In this document: in pieces, positions 1 to 5,180 of the stretch
Numbering within the stretch: position 1 is the stretch's first letter
How the letters are laid out: each line of letters starts with the position of its first letter
Origin: an uncultured Oscillospiraceae bacterium
Lineage (GTDB): Bacteria > Bacillota_A > Clostridia > Oscillospirales > Oscillospiraceae
NCBI GenBank assembly: GCA_944387745.1
Contig: CALXGD010000185.1
Location: forward strand, 1-5,180
Direction: 5' to 3'
Length of the DNA stretch: 5,180 nucleotides
Notes under the pieces: generated by a model
What the model was told of the DNA's origin: nothing
What the model saw: only the letters and a program-made list of their open reading frames with translations
Databases searched by the model: none
Translations under genes and position numbers: made by a program

Positions 1-676
1 CCAGGGGGGGCGGTACACCTTCGCCATGGAGAAGGCCCCGGTGGAGACCCCCTTTCCTTTCCCCGGCTATGCCGACGTGAAGGCGGGCATCGTCAAGTGG
101 CCCATGTCGGTGGTGCGGCTCACCGCCGCCGACCCGGCCCGGCTCATCGAGCTGGCCGACCAGATCCTCGCCTCCTGGCGGGGCTACACCGACGAGAGTG
201 CGGTTATCTACGCCGAGACCGACGGCGAGCCCCACAATACGATCACTCCTATCGCCCGGCGGCGAGGGAAGGACTACGAGCTGGACCTGGTGCTGCGCAA
301 CAACCTGACCACGGAGGAGTTCCCCCTGGGCCTGTACCACCCCCACCCGGAGCTCCACCACATCAAAAAGGAGAACATCGGCCTCATCGAGGTGATGGGC
401 CTGGCGGTCCTCCCCGCCCGTCTGAAGGCGGTGCTGGCCGCGGTGGCCGACGCCCTGGTCTCCGGGGCCGACCTGCGCTCCAGCGAGCTCACTGAGAAGC
501 ACGCCCACTGGGCAGAGAAATTTGCCCCCAACTACACCTTCACGGCGGACAACGCCCTGGACATCGTCCAGAAGGAGACTGGCCTGGTGTTTGCCCAGGT
601 GCTGGAGCACGCCGGCGTCTACAAGCGCACTCCCCAGGGGAAGGAGGCCTTCCTCCGGTTCCTGGAACAGGTATAG
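1..676 (+). CDS. galT: UDP-glucose--hexose-1-phosphate uridylyltransferase (class II GalT), 3' part
   Basis: This is the C-terminal part of galactose-1-phosphate uridylyltransferase, a cytoplasmic Leloir-pathway enzyme that moves UMP from UDP-glucose to galactose-1-phosphate. The reading frame is already open at base 2 and gives QGGRYTFAMEKAPVE, so the ATG at 26 is an internal Met and not a start. About 224 codons are visible before the TAG at 674-676. From memory, class II GalT proteins of Firmicutes are roughly 500 aa, so a little over half is missing; the nucleotidylated His motif should lie just left of the edge, before QGG. Diagnostic stretches are FPFPGYADVKAGIVKWPMSV, then LGLYHPHPELHHIKKENIGL and IEVMGLAVLPARLK, matching the class II C-terminal domain. 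A strong hairpin follows about 50 bp after the stop, suggesting galT ends its operon. It converges with the TetR gene and has no obvious link to the transporter operon. Family assignment is secure; the 5' end cannot be seen. Confidence 0.93.
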   Translation, partial: QGGRYTFAMEKAPVETPFPFPGYADVKAGIVKWPMSVVRLTAADPARLIELADQILASWRGYTDESAVIYAETDGEPHNTITPIARRRGKDYELDLVLRNNLTTEEFPLGLYHPHPELHHIKKENIGLIEVMGLAVLPARLKAVLAAVADALVSGADLRSSELTEKHAHWAEKFAPNYTFTADNALDIVQKETGLVFAQVLEHAGVYKRTPQGKEAFLRFLEQV

Positions 677-725
677 CAGAACCCTTTTCCACAAAAATGA
701 TTCATTCAGACGTATGAGGAAGCAA

Positions 726-764
726 GCGGCGGCCCGCTCAGGGTGATCCTGAGCGGGCCGCCGC
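726..764. terminator. Perfect 17-bp stem-loop between convergent genes, probable bidirectional terminator
   Basis: The left arm GCGGCGGCCCGCTCAGG (726-742) and right arm CCTGAGCGGGCCGCCGC (748-764) are exact reverse complements around the 5-nt loop GTGAT. It lies 49 nt past the galT stop and about 170 nt past the stop of the convergent TetR gene, the usual place for a shared terminator. The T-tract is poor in the plus direction (ATGTTATAG). In the minus direction it is slightly better (TTGCTTCCT). It may therefore be a weak intrinsic terminator or a transcript-end stabiliser; the symmetry itself is certain. Confidence 0.72.
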
Positions 765-937
765 ATGTTATAGCGGAGTTTTGTAAAGAAATTTTTGTGT
801 TCCCGACTTGCCAAGAGAGACCGCGGGGAAAGAAAGTCCTGGTGAGACGAAAAAATTGGAGGCATGGAGAAAGGGGCGCGCTGTCTGACCGTCAGTGTTC
901 TCCAGGCTTTTGCAGCGACTGTTCGTAAGATCCCAGC
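765..937. other. Non-coding spacer, no feature recognised
   Basis: This stretch lies between the terminator hairpin and the end of the TetR gene. It has A/T-rich patches (around 781-796 and 848-856) but no recognisable gene, RNA or convincing promoter. A GGAGG at 858-862 precedes an ATG at 864 by only one base. The frame from that ATG runs antisense into the regulator and gives an unremarkable serine-rich peptide, so I do not call it. Confidence 0.5.
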
Positions 938-1528
938 TCAAAGGACTTTTCCGGCCAGTCGGAGCTTCGTCCCCATGATATGGGATCGGAGCAGCTGGTC
1001 CGTGAAGCGGATCAGTTCCTCCGGCGTCTCCTGGAGCTCCCCCAGCAGCCAGTCCTCGGCGATGCCGACCAGGGCACTCACATAGAATCTCGTCAGCAAA
1101 TCGATCTCCTGGGCGCTGGCCGGATAGTTCAGCTGGACCGCGAGGTTCTGTATGGTGTTCTGGATGACGGAATTGATGTCATCCCGGAAGAACCGTTTCA
1201 GATGTTCCCGGCTGACGGAGTGGAGGGCACACAGGCACACCGCCCGGTTCTCCTGAAGGTAGCGAAACAGCTGGAGCAGACCGTCCTGCCACAGCAGGAC
1301 TCCCTCGTGGGCCCGGAGCAAGGCCACCGCCTCCTGGTCGAACATCCAGCGCACCGCGGCGTAGATGTCCTCAAAGTGATAGTAAAAGTGCTGGCGGGTC
1401 ATGCCGCATTGGCGCATGATCTCCGCCACGGTGATCTTATTCAGGGGCTTTTGTGCCATCAGCGATTTCAGTGCGGCGCAGATCTCCTGCCTGGCGGCGT
1501 CGCCGGCTGCGTATGTCCGTTTTTCCAT
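938..1528 (-). CDS. TetR/AcrR-family transcriptional regulator
   Basis: This 196-aa protein has the size of a TetR-family repressor. The N-terminal DNA-binding domain spans about residues 10-58. Its helix-turn-helix is in ITVAEIMRQCGMTRQHFYYH (32-51), where MTRQHFYYHF is the typical recognition-helix end and FEDIYAAVRWMF continues into helix 4. The C-terminal part (about 75-190) is helical and variable, as expected for a ligand-binding and dimerisation domain. The overall pattern (KPLNKITVAEI, FYYHFEDIY) resembles the DhaS-like subgroup with a TetR_C_7-type C-terminus; that subgroup call is from memory. The ATG is supported by GGGAGG six bases upstream (plus-strand 1535-1540). The gene is divergent from the transporter operon, with a good promoter and an operator-like palindrome in its leader, so autorepression and control of the operon are likely. 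The ligand is unknown. A 197-aa open frame on the opposite strand is a shadow. Confidence 0.92.
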   Translation of the reverse strand: MEKRTYAAGDAARQEICAALKSLMAQKPLNKITVAEIMRQCGMTRQHFYYHFEDIYAAVRWMFDQEAVALLRAHEGVLLWQDGLLQLFRYLQENRAVCLCALHSVSREHLKRFFRDDINSVIQNTIQNLAVQLNYPASAQEIDLLTRFYVSALVGIAEDWLLGELQETPEELIRFTDQLLRSHIMGTKLRLAGKVL

Positions 1529-1543
1529 TCCGGGCCTCCCAGT

Positions 1544-1561
1544 TTTGTCTGTGCAAACAAA
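1544..1561. promoter_or_regulatory. Candidate TetR-family operator (18-bp imperfect palindrome)
   Basis: TTTGTCTGTGCAAACAAA is symmetric about 1552/1553, with 7 of 9 base pairs matching (TTTGT.TG..CA.ACAAA). It lies in the 5' leader of the regulator gene, between its -10 box (1574-1579) and its ribosome site (1535-1540), roughly +6 to +23 of the expected transcript. Length and placement fit an autoregulatory TetR operator. It also covers a weak plus-strand -35-like TTGTCT (1545-1550), so one site could control both directions. Binding by this regulator is inferred from position and symmetry. Confidence 0.55.
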
Positions 1562-1573
1562 TCATCAGTCTAA

Positions 1574-1602
1574 ACTATAGCATAAATTTCCCGCGGTGTC
1601 AC
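1574..1602 (-). promoter_or_regulatory. Sigma-A-type promoter of the TetR gene
   Basis: Read on the minus strand, a -35 box GTGACA (plus-strand 1597-1602, 5 of 6 to TTGACA) is separated by exactly 17 bp from a -10 box TATAGT (plus-strand 1574-1579, 5 of 6 to TATAAT). An extended -10 TG lies just upstream of the -10 (TGcTATAGT). Transcription should begin near 1567 and reach the regulator's ATG at 1528 after a leader of about 40 nt. Box quality and spacing make this the best promoter in the window. Confidence 0.7.
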
Positions 1603-1604
1603 GA

Positions 1605-1667
1605 GTGCAGAATGGGGACAGGTGTCAGATTTCTGACATCCGTCCCTCTTCTGCACCTTGTTTTTTC
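1605..1667 (+). repeat. 52-bp imperfect palindrome (1605-1656) with adjoining T-rich tract
   Basis: The sequence is symmetric about 1630/1631 over 26 base pairs, 21 of them matching. Outer arms are GTGCAGAA (1605-1612) and TTCTGCAC (1649-1656). Middle arms are GGGAC (1615-1619) and GTCCC (1642-1646). Inner arms are TGTCAGA (1623-1629) and TCTGACA (1632-1638). In plus-strand RNA two of the mismatches become G-U pairs (1614/1647 and 1622/1639), so only A-C at 1620/1641, U-C at 1613/1648 and the loop remain unpaired. TTGTTTTTT follows at 1658-1666. It could be an intrinsic terminator or attenuator in the operon leader, a REP-like mobile palindrome (GGGACAG...GTCCC ends recall RAYT/IS200-associated repeats, from memory), or a large regulator site. 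The symmetry is certain; the role is not. Confidence 0.75.
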
Positions 1668-1713
1668 TGCCGGATTTGCATACGCTGAAAAAAACGGAAG
1701 GGAGCGGAGTGCG

Positions 1714-2049
1714 ATGACGGAACGCTATCAAGTGACCCTGCACAGCCAGATGGGTCCCCGGACCGGGCTTTTGACCCTAGAGCGCAGTGGCAGTTATTTT
1801 ACCGGGCTTTTGGAGCTGATGGGCTATGAGAACGCCGTCCAGGGAGTGCGGGCGGAGGACGGGAACCTCCATCTGTTCCACTCGATCCGCACGGCGGTGC
1901 ATCCTCTGCTCTGTGAGACGGTGCTGGCTCTTCAAGATGGACATTTGACAGGTGAAACCACAGCGGAAAACTGCCGCATCCGGTGGGAGGGGGTCCCGCT
2001 GCCCAGCGGTGCGCCGGGGCAGGCCGGACAGGAGGAACAGAAAGCGTGA
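1714..2049 (+). CDS. Small protein of unknown function, first gene of the transporter operon
   Basis: This 111-aa protein matches no family I can name. It begins MTERYQVTLHSQMGPRTGLL and shows alternating short stretches typical of beta strands (about 5-11, 16-23, 28-35, 51-56, 67-73 and 86-92) with glycine turns, for example RSGSYFTGLLELMG and DGHLTGETT. From about residue 94 to the end it is rich in Pro, Gly, Gln and Glu and probably disordered. There is no signal peptide from this start. I chose the ATG at 1714 because GGAG (1706-1709) and AAGGGAG (1698-1704) precede it at workable distances and because the frame upstream runs through the large palindrome. An in-frame ATG at 1612 would add 34 residues resembling a signal peptide, but it lacks a ribosome site. 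The stop overlaps the start of the transporter gene, so the two are probably coupled in translation. A regulatory or accessory role for the pump is only inference from position. Confidence 0.8.
   Translation: MTERYQVTLHSQMGPRTGLLTLERSGSYFTGLLELMGYENAVQGVRAEDGNLHLFHSIRTAVHPLLCETVLALQDGHLTGETTAENCRIRWEGVPLPSGAPGQAGQEEQKA
2030..2048 (+). promoter_or_regulatory. Ribosome binding site and GTG start of the transporter, overlapping the previous stop
   Basis: AGGAGG at 2030-2035 lies 10 nt before GTG at 2046-2048. The TGA that ends the upstream gene occupies 2047-2049, making a GTGA overlap. This fixes the transporter start at 2046 rather than the GTG at 1983, which has no comparable site and would add 21 residues deep inside the preceding gene. 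The overlap suggests translational coupling. Confidence 0.8.
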
Positions 2050-4517
2050 AGCGAGAGACAGAAAAACCGTCCTTTTTCCAGCGCCTGGCCACGGTGATCG
2101 TGGATAAGCGGAACCTGATCTTCTTTCTCTACGCCTGCGCTCTGGTGTTCTGTCTGTTTTCCCGGAACTGGGTCAGTGTCTGCAACGACATTACGGAGTA
2201 TCTCCCGGACACCACAGAGACCAGGCAGGGCCTGACGCTGATGGACGAGGAATTTACCACCTTTGCCACCGCCCGGGTCATGGTGTCCCATGTGACGCTC
2301 GACATCGCCACCGATCTGGCGGAGCAGATGGAGCGGATCGAAGGGGTGACCTCAGCTTCGATGGGTGGCACGGACACCCCGGAGGACATCGCAGAGTATT
2401 TCAAAGGGGCGGACGCACTCATCTCCGTGACCTTTGACGGGGAGGAGGATGACCCGACCTGTCTTGCAGCCCTGAATGAGATCCGGGGGCTCCTCGCCCC
2501 CTATGACTTCTACATTGAGAGCGCCGTGGGCAATTCTCAGGCGGATTCCCTGGCCGGCGAGATGGGGATTATTCTGGCAGTGGCGGCCGTTATCATTGTA
2601 TTGGTCCTGCTGCTCACCTCCCGCTCCTATGCGGAGATTCCGGTGCTGCTCATCACCTTCTGTGCGGCGGCTCTGCTGAACCTGGGCACCAATTTTATTT
2701 TTGATGAGATCTCCTTCGTGTCCAACTCGGTGACCGTGGTGCTCCAGCTGGCCCTGGCCATCGACTACGCCATCATCATGCTCCACCGCTTTCTGGAGGA
2801 GCGGGAGACCAAAGGGGACCGGGAGGCCTGTATTGCGGCGGTGAGCGCCGCCATCCCCTCCATCTCCGCCAGCAGTCTGACCACCATCTCTGGCCTGGCG
2901 GCCATGATGTTTATGCAGTTTCAAATTGGGTTTGACATGGGAATTGTGCTGATCAAAGCCATCCTGTTCAGTATGCTCTCAGTCTTTACCCTGATGCCGG
3001 GGCTGCTGATGCTCTTTTCACGGGCAATGGAAAAGACCCGCCACCGCAGTTTTATTCCCAAAATCGACCGCTGGGGCACCCTGGTGCTGAAGCTGCGCTA
3101 TGTGGGGATCCCCATATTTGCCGCAGCTCTGATTGGGGGGTACTGCCTCTCCAGCCAGTGTCCCTATGTTTACGGCTATACCCAAATTAAGACCACGCGG
3201 CAGAACGAGAGTCAAATCGCAGAGGAGAAGATTAACGAGACCTTCGGGAGTCAAAACATCATGGCCCTCATCGTCCCAAAGGGGGACTATGCCAGCGAAA
3301 AGGCCCTGCTCGCCCGTCTGGAGACCTATGACCAGGTGGACTACGCCATGGGACTTTCCAACGTGGAGGTGATGGAGGGTCACATGCTCACCGATGCCTT
3401 GACACCTCGGCAGTTTGCCGAGATGACTGACCTGGACTATGAGCTGATCAAGCTGGTATACGTCGCCTACGCGGCGGAGGGAGAGGAATATGGCCGCATC
3501 GTGGGCGGCGTGGAGGACTACGCCGTGCCCCTGATGGATATGTTCTTCTTCGTCTATGACAAAGTAGAGGAGGGCTACGTGTCCCTGAATGAAGAGCGGC
3601 AGGCTGATCTGGACGACCTATACGAGCAGCTCTCTGACGCCCGGGCCCAGCTGCTGGGGGAGCATTACACCCGGATGCTCATCAGTCTGGACCTGCCAGA
3701 GGAGGGACAGGAGACCTTTGCCTTCCTCCAGACCATCCACTGGGAGGCGGAGCGGCACTATGACCCGGATCAGGTCTACCTGGTGGGAGACTCCACCAGC
3801 GATTACGATTTGTCCGTCTCTTTTGCCAGAGACAATGTGATCATCAGTATTCTGTCCGTGGTATTTGTCATTTTGGTGCTGTTGTTTACCTTCCAGTCGG
3901 TAGGTCTGCCCATTCTCCTGATTTTAGTGATTCAGGGGAGCATCTGGATCAATTTTTCTTTTCCGGGTGTCCAGCAGAAACCCATCTTTTTTATGAGCTA
4001 TCTTATTGTCACCTCCATTCAAATGGGGGCTAACATCGACTATGCCATCGTGATCTCCTCCTGGTACAACGAGCTCAAGGGAGTGATGACCCGGGAAAAG
4101 GCCATTGTTCAGGCCCTGGATTTGTCCTTTCCCACCGTACTTACCTCAGGGAGTATTCTGTCCGCCGCTGGATTCCTCATCGCCCGCATCACGACGGAAC
4201 CGGCCATTGTGGGGATTGGAGAATGTCTGTGCAGAGGCACAGTGATCTCCATGTTTTTGGTGATGTTTATTCTGCCTCAAATTTTGTTCCTGGGGGATCG
4301 TATTGTTGAGAGAACCCGTTTTAATATCAAAGTGCCGGAGGTCAGCCACAGCGCCAGCGGAACTGTTTATGTAAACGGCCGAGTTCGGGGCCGGATATCT
4401 GGTGTGGTGGACGCCCATATTCAGGGGGTGATTCACGGTGATGTATCCGGGATCTTGGAGACCGGCAGCTATCAGATCGAGGAGGGTCCAAAAGCAGATG
4501 AAACGGAAGATCAATAA
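2046..4517 (+). CDS. MMPL-type RND transporter with bactofilin-like C-terminal tail
   Basis: With the GTG start this is an 823-aa integral membrane protein of the RND superfamily, MMPL branch, probably a proton-driven exporter in the cytoplasmic membrane. The twofold RND plan is clear. TM1 is at about 23-40, followed by an outer domain (41-170) and TM2-6 (173-320). TM7 is at 353-371, followed by a second outer domain (372-595) and TM8-12 (598-745). The two halves carry matching Asp-Tyr pairs, D240-Y241 (LAIDYAII, TM4) and D665-Y666 (ANIDYAIV, TM10), corresponding to the proton-relay pairs known in MmpL3. The second outer domain includes a charged, probably coiled-coil helix (about 515-545). 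After TM12 a cytoplasmic tail (771-813) reads SGTVYVNGRVRGRISGVVD and continues with HIQGVIHGDVSG, a short-period G-x-V pattern like bactofilin beta-helix rungs, then an acidic end. Similar tails occur on related clostridial pumps, from memory. It lies between a small upstream gene (overlapping start) and a secreted-protein gene (20-nt overlap). The substrate is unknown. Confidence 0.92.
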   Translation: MKRETEKPSFFQRLATVIVDKRNLIFFLYACALVFCLFSRNWVSVCNDITEYLPDTTETRQGLTLMDEEFTTFATARVMVSHVTLDIATDLAEQMERIEGVTSASMGGTDTPEDIAEYFKGADALISVTFDGEEDDPTCLAALNEIRGLLAPYDFYIESAVGNSQADSLAGEMGIILAVAAVIIVLVLLLTSRSYAEIPVLLITFCAAALLNLGTNFIFDEISFVSNSVTVVLQLALAIDYAIIMLHRFLEERETKGDREACIAAVSAAIPSISASSLTTISGLAAMMFMQFQIGFDMGIVLIKAILFSMLSVFTLMPGLLMLFSRAMEKTRHRSFIPKIDRWGTLVLKLRYVGIPIFAAALIGGYCLSSQCPYVYGYTQIKTTRQNESQIAEEKINETFGSQNIMALIVPKGDYASEKALLARLETYDQVDYAMGLSNVEVMEGHMLTDALTPRQFAEMTDLDYELIKLVYVAYAAEGEEYGRIVGGVEDYAVPLMDMFFFVYDKVEEGYVSLNEERQADLDDLYEQLSDARAQLLGEHYTRMLISLDLPEEGQETFAFLQTIHWEAERHYDPDQVYLVGDSTSDYDLSVSFARDNVIISILSVVFVILVLLFTFQSVGLPILLILVIQGSIWINFSFPGVQQKPIFFMSYLIVTSIQMGANIDYAIVISSWYNELKGVMTREKAIVQALDLSFPTVLTSGSILSAAGFLIARITTEPAIVGIGECLCRGTVISMFLVMFILPQILFLGDRIVERTRFNIKVPEVSHSASGTVYVNGRVRGRISGVVDAHIQGVIHGDVSGILETGSYQIEEGPKADETEDQ
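4480..4500 (+). promoter_or_regulatory. Ribosome binding site inside the transporter gene for the secreted protein
   Basis: AGGAGGG at 4480-4486 precedes the ATG at 4498-4500 by 11 nt. Both lie within the last codons of the transporter, whose TAA is at 4515-4517. The site supports this start, which also gives a clean signal peptide, and implies co-expression from one transcript. Confidence 0.75.
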
Positions 4518-5180
4518 GTTTGTGGGCCTCCTGTCGGCTGCGGTCCTGCTCCTCTCCCTGATGGCTCCCGCTGCCCTGGCGGCAGAGAATTCTGCAAGCA
4601 TCTACCTCCGCACGGCGGAGGACTTGGCGGCGCTCTCCCGGAACTGCACTCTGGATAGCTGGTCCCAGGGAAAGACCGTCTATCTGGAGGCGGACATCGA
4701 CCTGACTGGCGTGGACTTCGCCCCGATCCCCACCTTTGGCGGCACCTTCCAGGGGCAGGGCCACACAATCTCCGACCTATCTCTCACCGGCAGCGGCAAC
4801 GTGCGGGGCCTGTTCCGATACATCCAGCCCACCGGAGCGGTCTATGACTTGTCGGTGGAGGGGACCATCGACCCCAGCGACCGGCAGAACACCCTGGGCG
4901 GACTGGCCGGGGACAACCGGGGGCTCTTGAGCAACTGCACCTTCACCGGAACTGTGGCCGGACGGGACAGCGTGGGCGGCCTGGTGGGGATCAACCAGGC
5001 TCAGGGCCAGATCGTGGGCTGCGCCTTTTCCGGCGCGCTCTCCGGGGAGCACTATGTGGGGGGCATCGCCGGGCAGAATTACGGGACCATCCTGCAATGC
5101 GAAAACCGGGGCAGCGTCAACACCACGGAGGTGGACGCCGGCGTGAGCCTGGACGACCTGAACCGGGAACAGCTCAACGC
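4498..5180 (+). CDS. Secreted GLUG-repeat protein, 5' part
   Basis: The frame opens with ATG at 4498 and stays open to the right edge, giving 227 complete codons; the 3' end is missing. A classic Sec signal peptide is present: basic MKRKINK, a hydrophobic core (8-22), then APAALA with likely cleavage after Ala28 (ALA/AEN). Mature residues 35-122 (IYLRTAEDLAAL, then TFGGTFQGQGHTISDLSL, then GLFRYIQPTGAVYDLSVEGT) form the introductory beta-helix unit common before GLUG repeats. Three GLUG-type repeats follow, starting at GGLAG (134), GGLVG (160) and GGIAG (188), each with the form GG[LI]xGxNxGxIxxCxxxG. Each repeat has one Cys at the same place (147, 175, 201). Such proteins are thought to fold as extracellular beta-solenoids and are often adhesin-like or cell-wall associated. 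No anchor is visible in this part. The 20-nt overlap with the transporter gene suggests a shared function or co-expression. What it binds is unknown. Confidence 0.9.
   Translation, partial: MKRKINKFVGLLSAAVLLLSLMAPAALAAENSASIYLRTAEDLAALSRNCTLDSWSQGKTVYLEADIDLTGVDFAPIPTFGGTFQGQGHTISDLSLTGSGNVRGLFRYIQPTGAVYDLSVEGTIDPSDRQNTLGGLAGDNRGLLSNCTFTGTVAGRDSVGGLVGINQAQGQIVGCAFSGALSGEHYVGGIAGQNYGTILQCENRGSVNTTEVDAGVSLDDLNREQLN

Noticed and set aside
26..28. ATG at 26 as the start of a complete 216-aa gene
   Set aside because: The frame continues upstream as QGGRYTFA, which fits GalT; the protein is cut by the window edge and this Met is internal.
864..1085. 73-aa plus-strand frame preceded by GGAGG
   Set aside because: The GGAGG is only one base from the ATG, the frame runs antisense into the regulator, and the peptide is low-complexity Ser/Arg.
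980..1573. 197-aa open frame on the plus strand
   Set aside because: It is antisense to the clear TetR gene and its translation has no family character; it is a shadow of GC-rich coding sequence.
1658..1686. Plus-strand promoter TTGTTT, 17 bp, TACGCT before the small gene
   Set aside because: The -10 matches only 3 of 6, and the T-run is better explained as the tail of the palindromic hairpin; the start point would also nearly meet the ribosome site.
1983..2045. GTG at 1983 as the transporter start
   Set aside because: It lies deep inside the preceding gene, has no well-placed ribosome site, and adds an uncharged Gly/Ala-rich stretch before the expected cytoplasmic N-terminus; GTG at 2046 has AGGAGG and a stop-start overlap.
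2352..2924. 190-aa minus-strand frame inside the transporter gene
   Set aside because: It is antisense to a well-defined MMPL domain and its His/Gly/Gln-rich translation is typical of a shadow frame.
4342..4764. Minus-strand frames across the transporter/secreted-protein junction
   Set aside because: They overlap two well-supported plus-strand genes, have no credible start signals, and encode Arg/Pro/Gly-rich shadow peptides.
1..5180. CRISPR array, tRNA, rRNA or insertion sequence
   Set aside because: No spaced direct repeats, cloverleaf-like sequence, rRNA-like stretch or transposase coding sequence was seen; the only repeat-like structures are the palindromes reported.

Overview
This window looks like a chromosomal piece of a GC-rich, gut-type Clostridia bacterium. 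An Oscillospiraceae-like source (the Flavonifractor, Intestinimonas or Lawsonibacter neighbourhood) is my best guess. The reasons are GC-rich coding regions with AGGAGG-type ribosome sites, a Firmicutes-style class II GalT, and a large MMPL-type RND transporter followed by a secreted GLUG-repeat protein. The lineage is inferred from gene style; no marker gene is present.

Layout: (1) Positions 1-676 hold the 3' part of galT (plus strand), cut by the left edge. (2) Positions 677-937 are non-coding and contain a perfect 17-bp stem-loop at 726-764 between galT and the convergent regulator, probably a shared terminator. (3) Positions 938-1528 (minus strand) encode a TetR/AcrR-type repressor. (4) Positions 1529-1713 are a divergent control region. 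It holds a good minus-strand promoter for the regulator (GTGACA, 17 bp, TATAGT), an 18-bp imperfect palindrome just downstream of it that looks like a TetR operator, and a 52-bp imperfect palindrome followed by a T-rich tract. (5) From 1714 to the right edge runs a tightly packed plus-strand operon. It encodes a small 111-aa protein of unknown function, an 823-aa MMPL/RND transporter whose GTG start overlaps the preceding stop, and a secreted GLUG-repeat protein that starts inside the end of the transporter gene and runs off the window.

How the parts may work together: the regulator most likely represses itself and the divergent operon, releasing both when it binds a ligand. The operon would supply a proton-driven membrane transporter, a small probably cytoplasmic partner, and an exported repeat protein acting at or beyond the cell surface. 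The substrate cannot be read from the sequence. The most distinctive items are the conserved-looking four-gene module, the large palindrome in its leader, and the bactofilin-like tail on the transporter.
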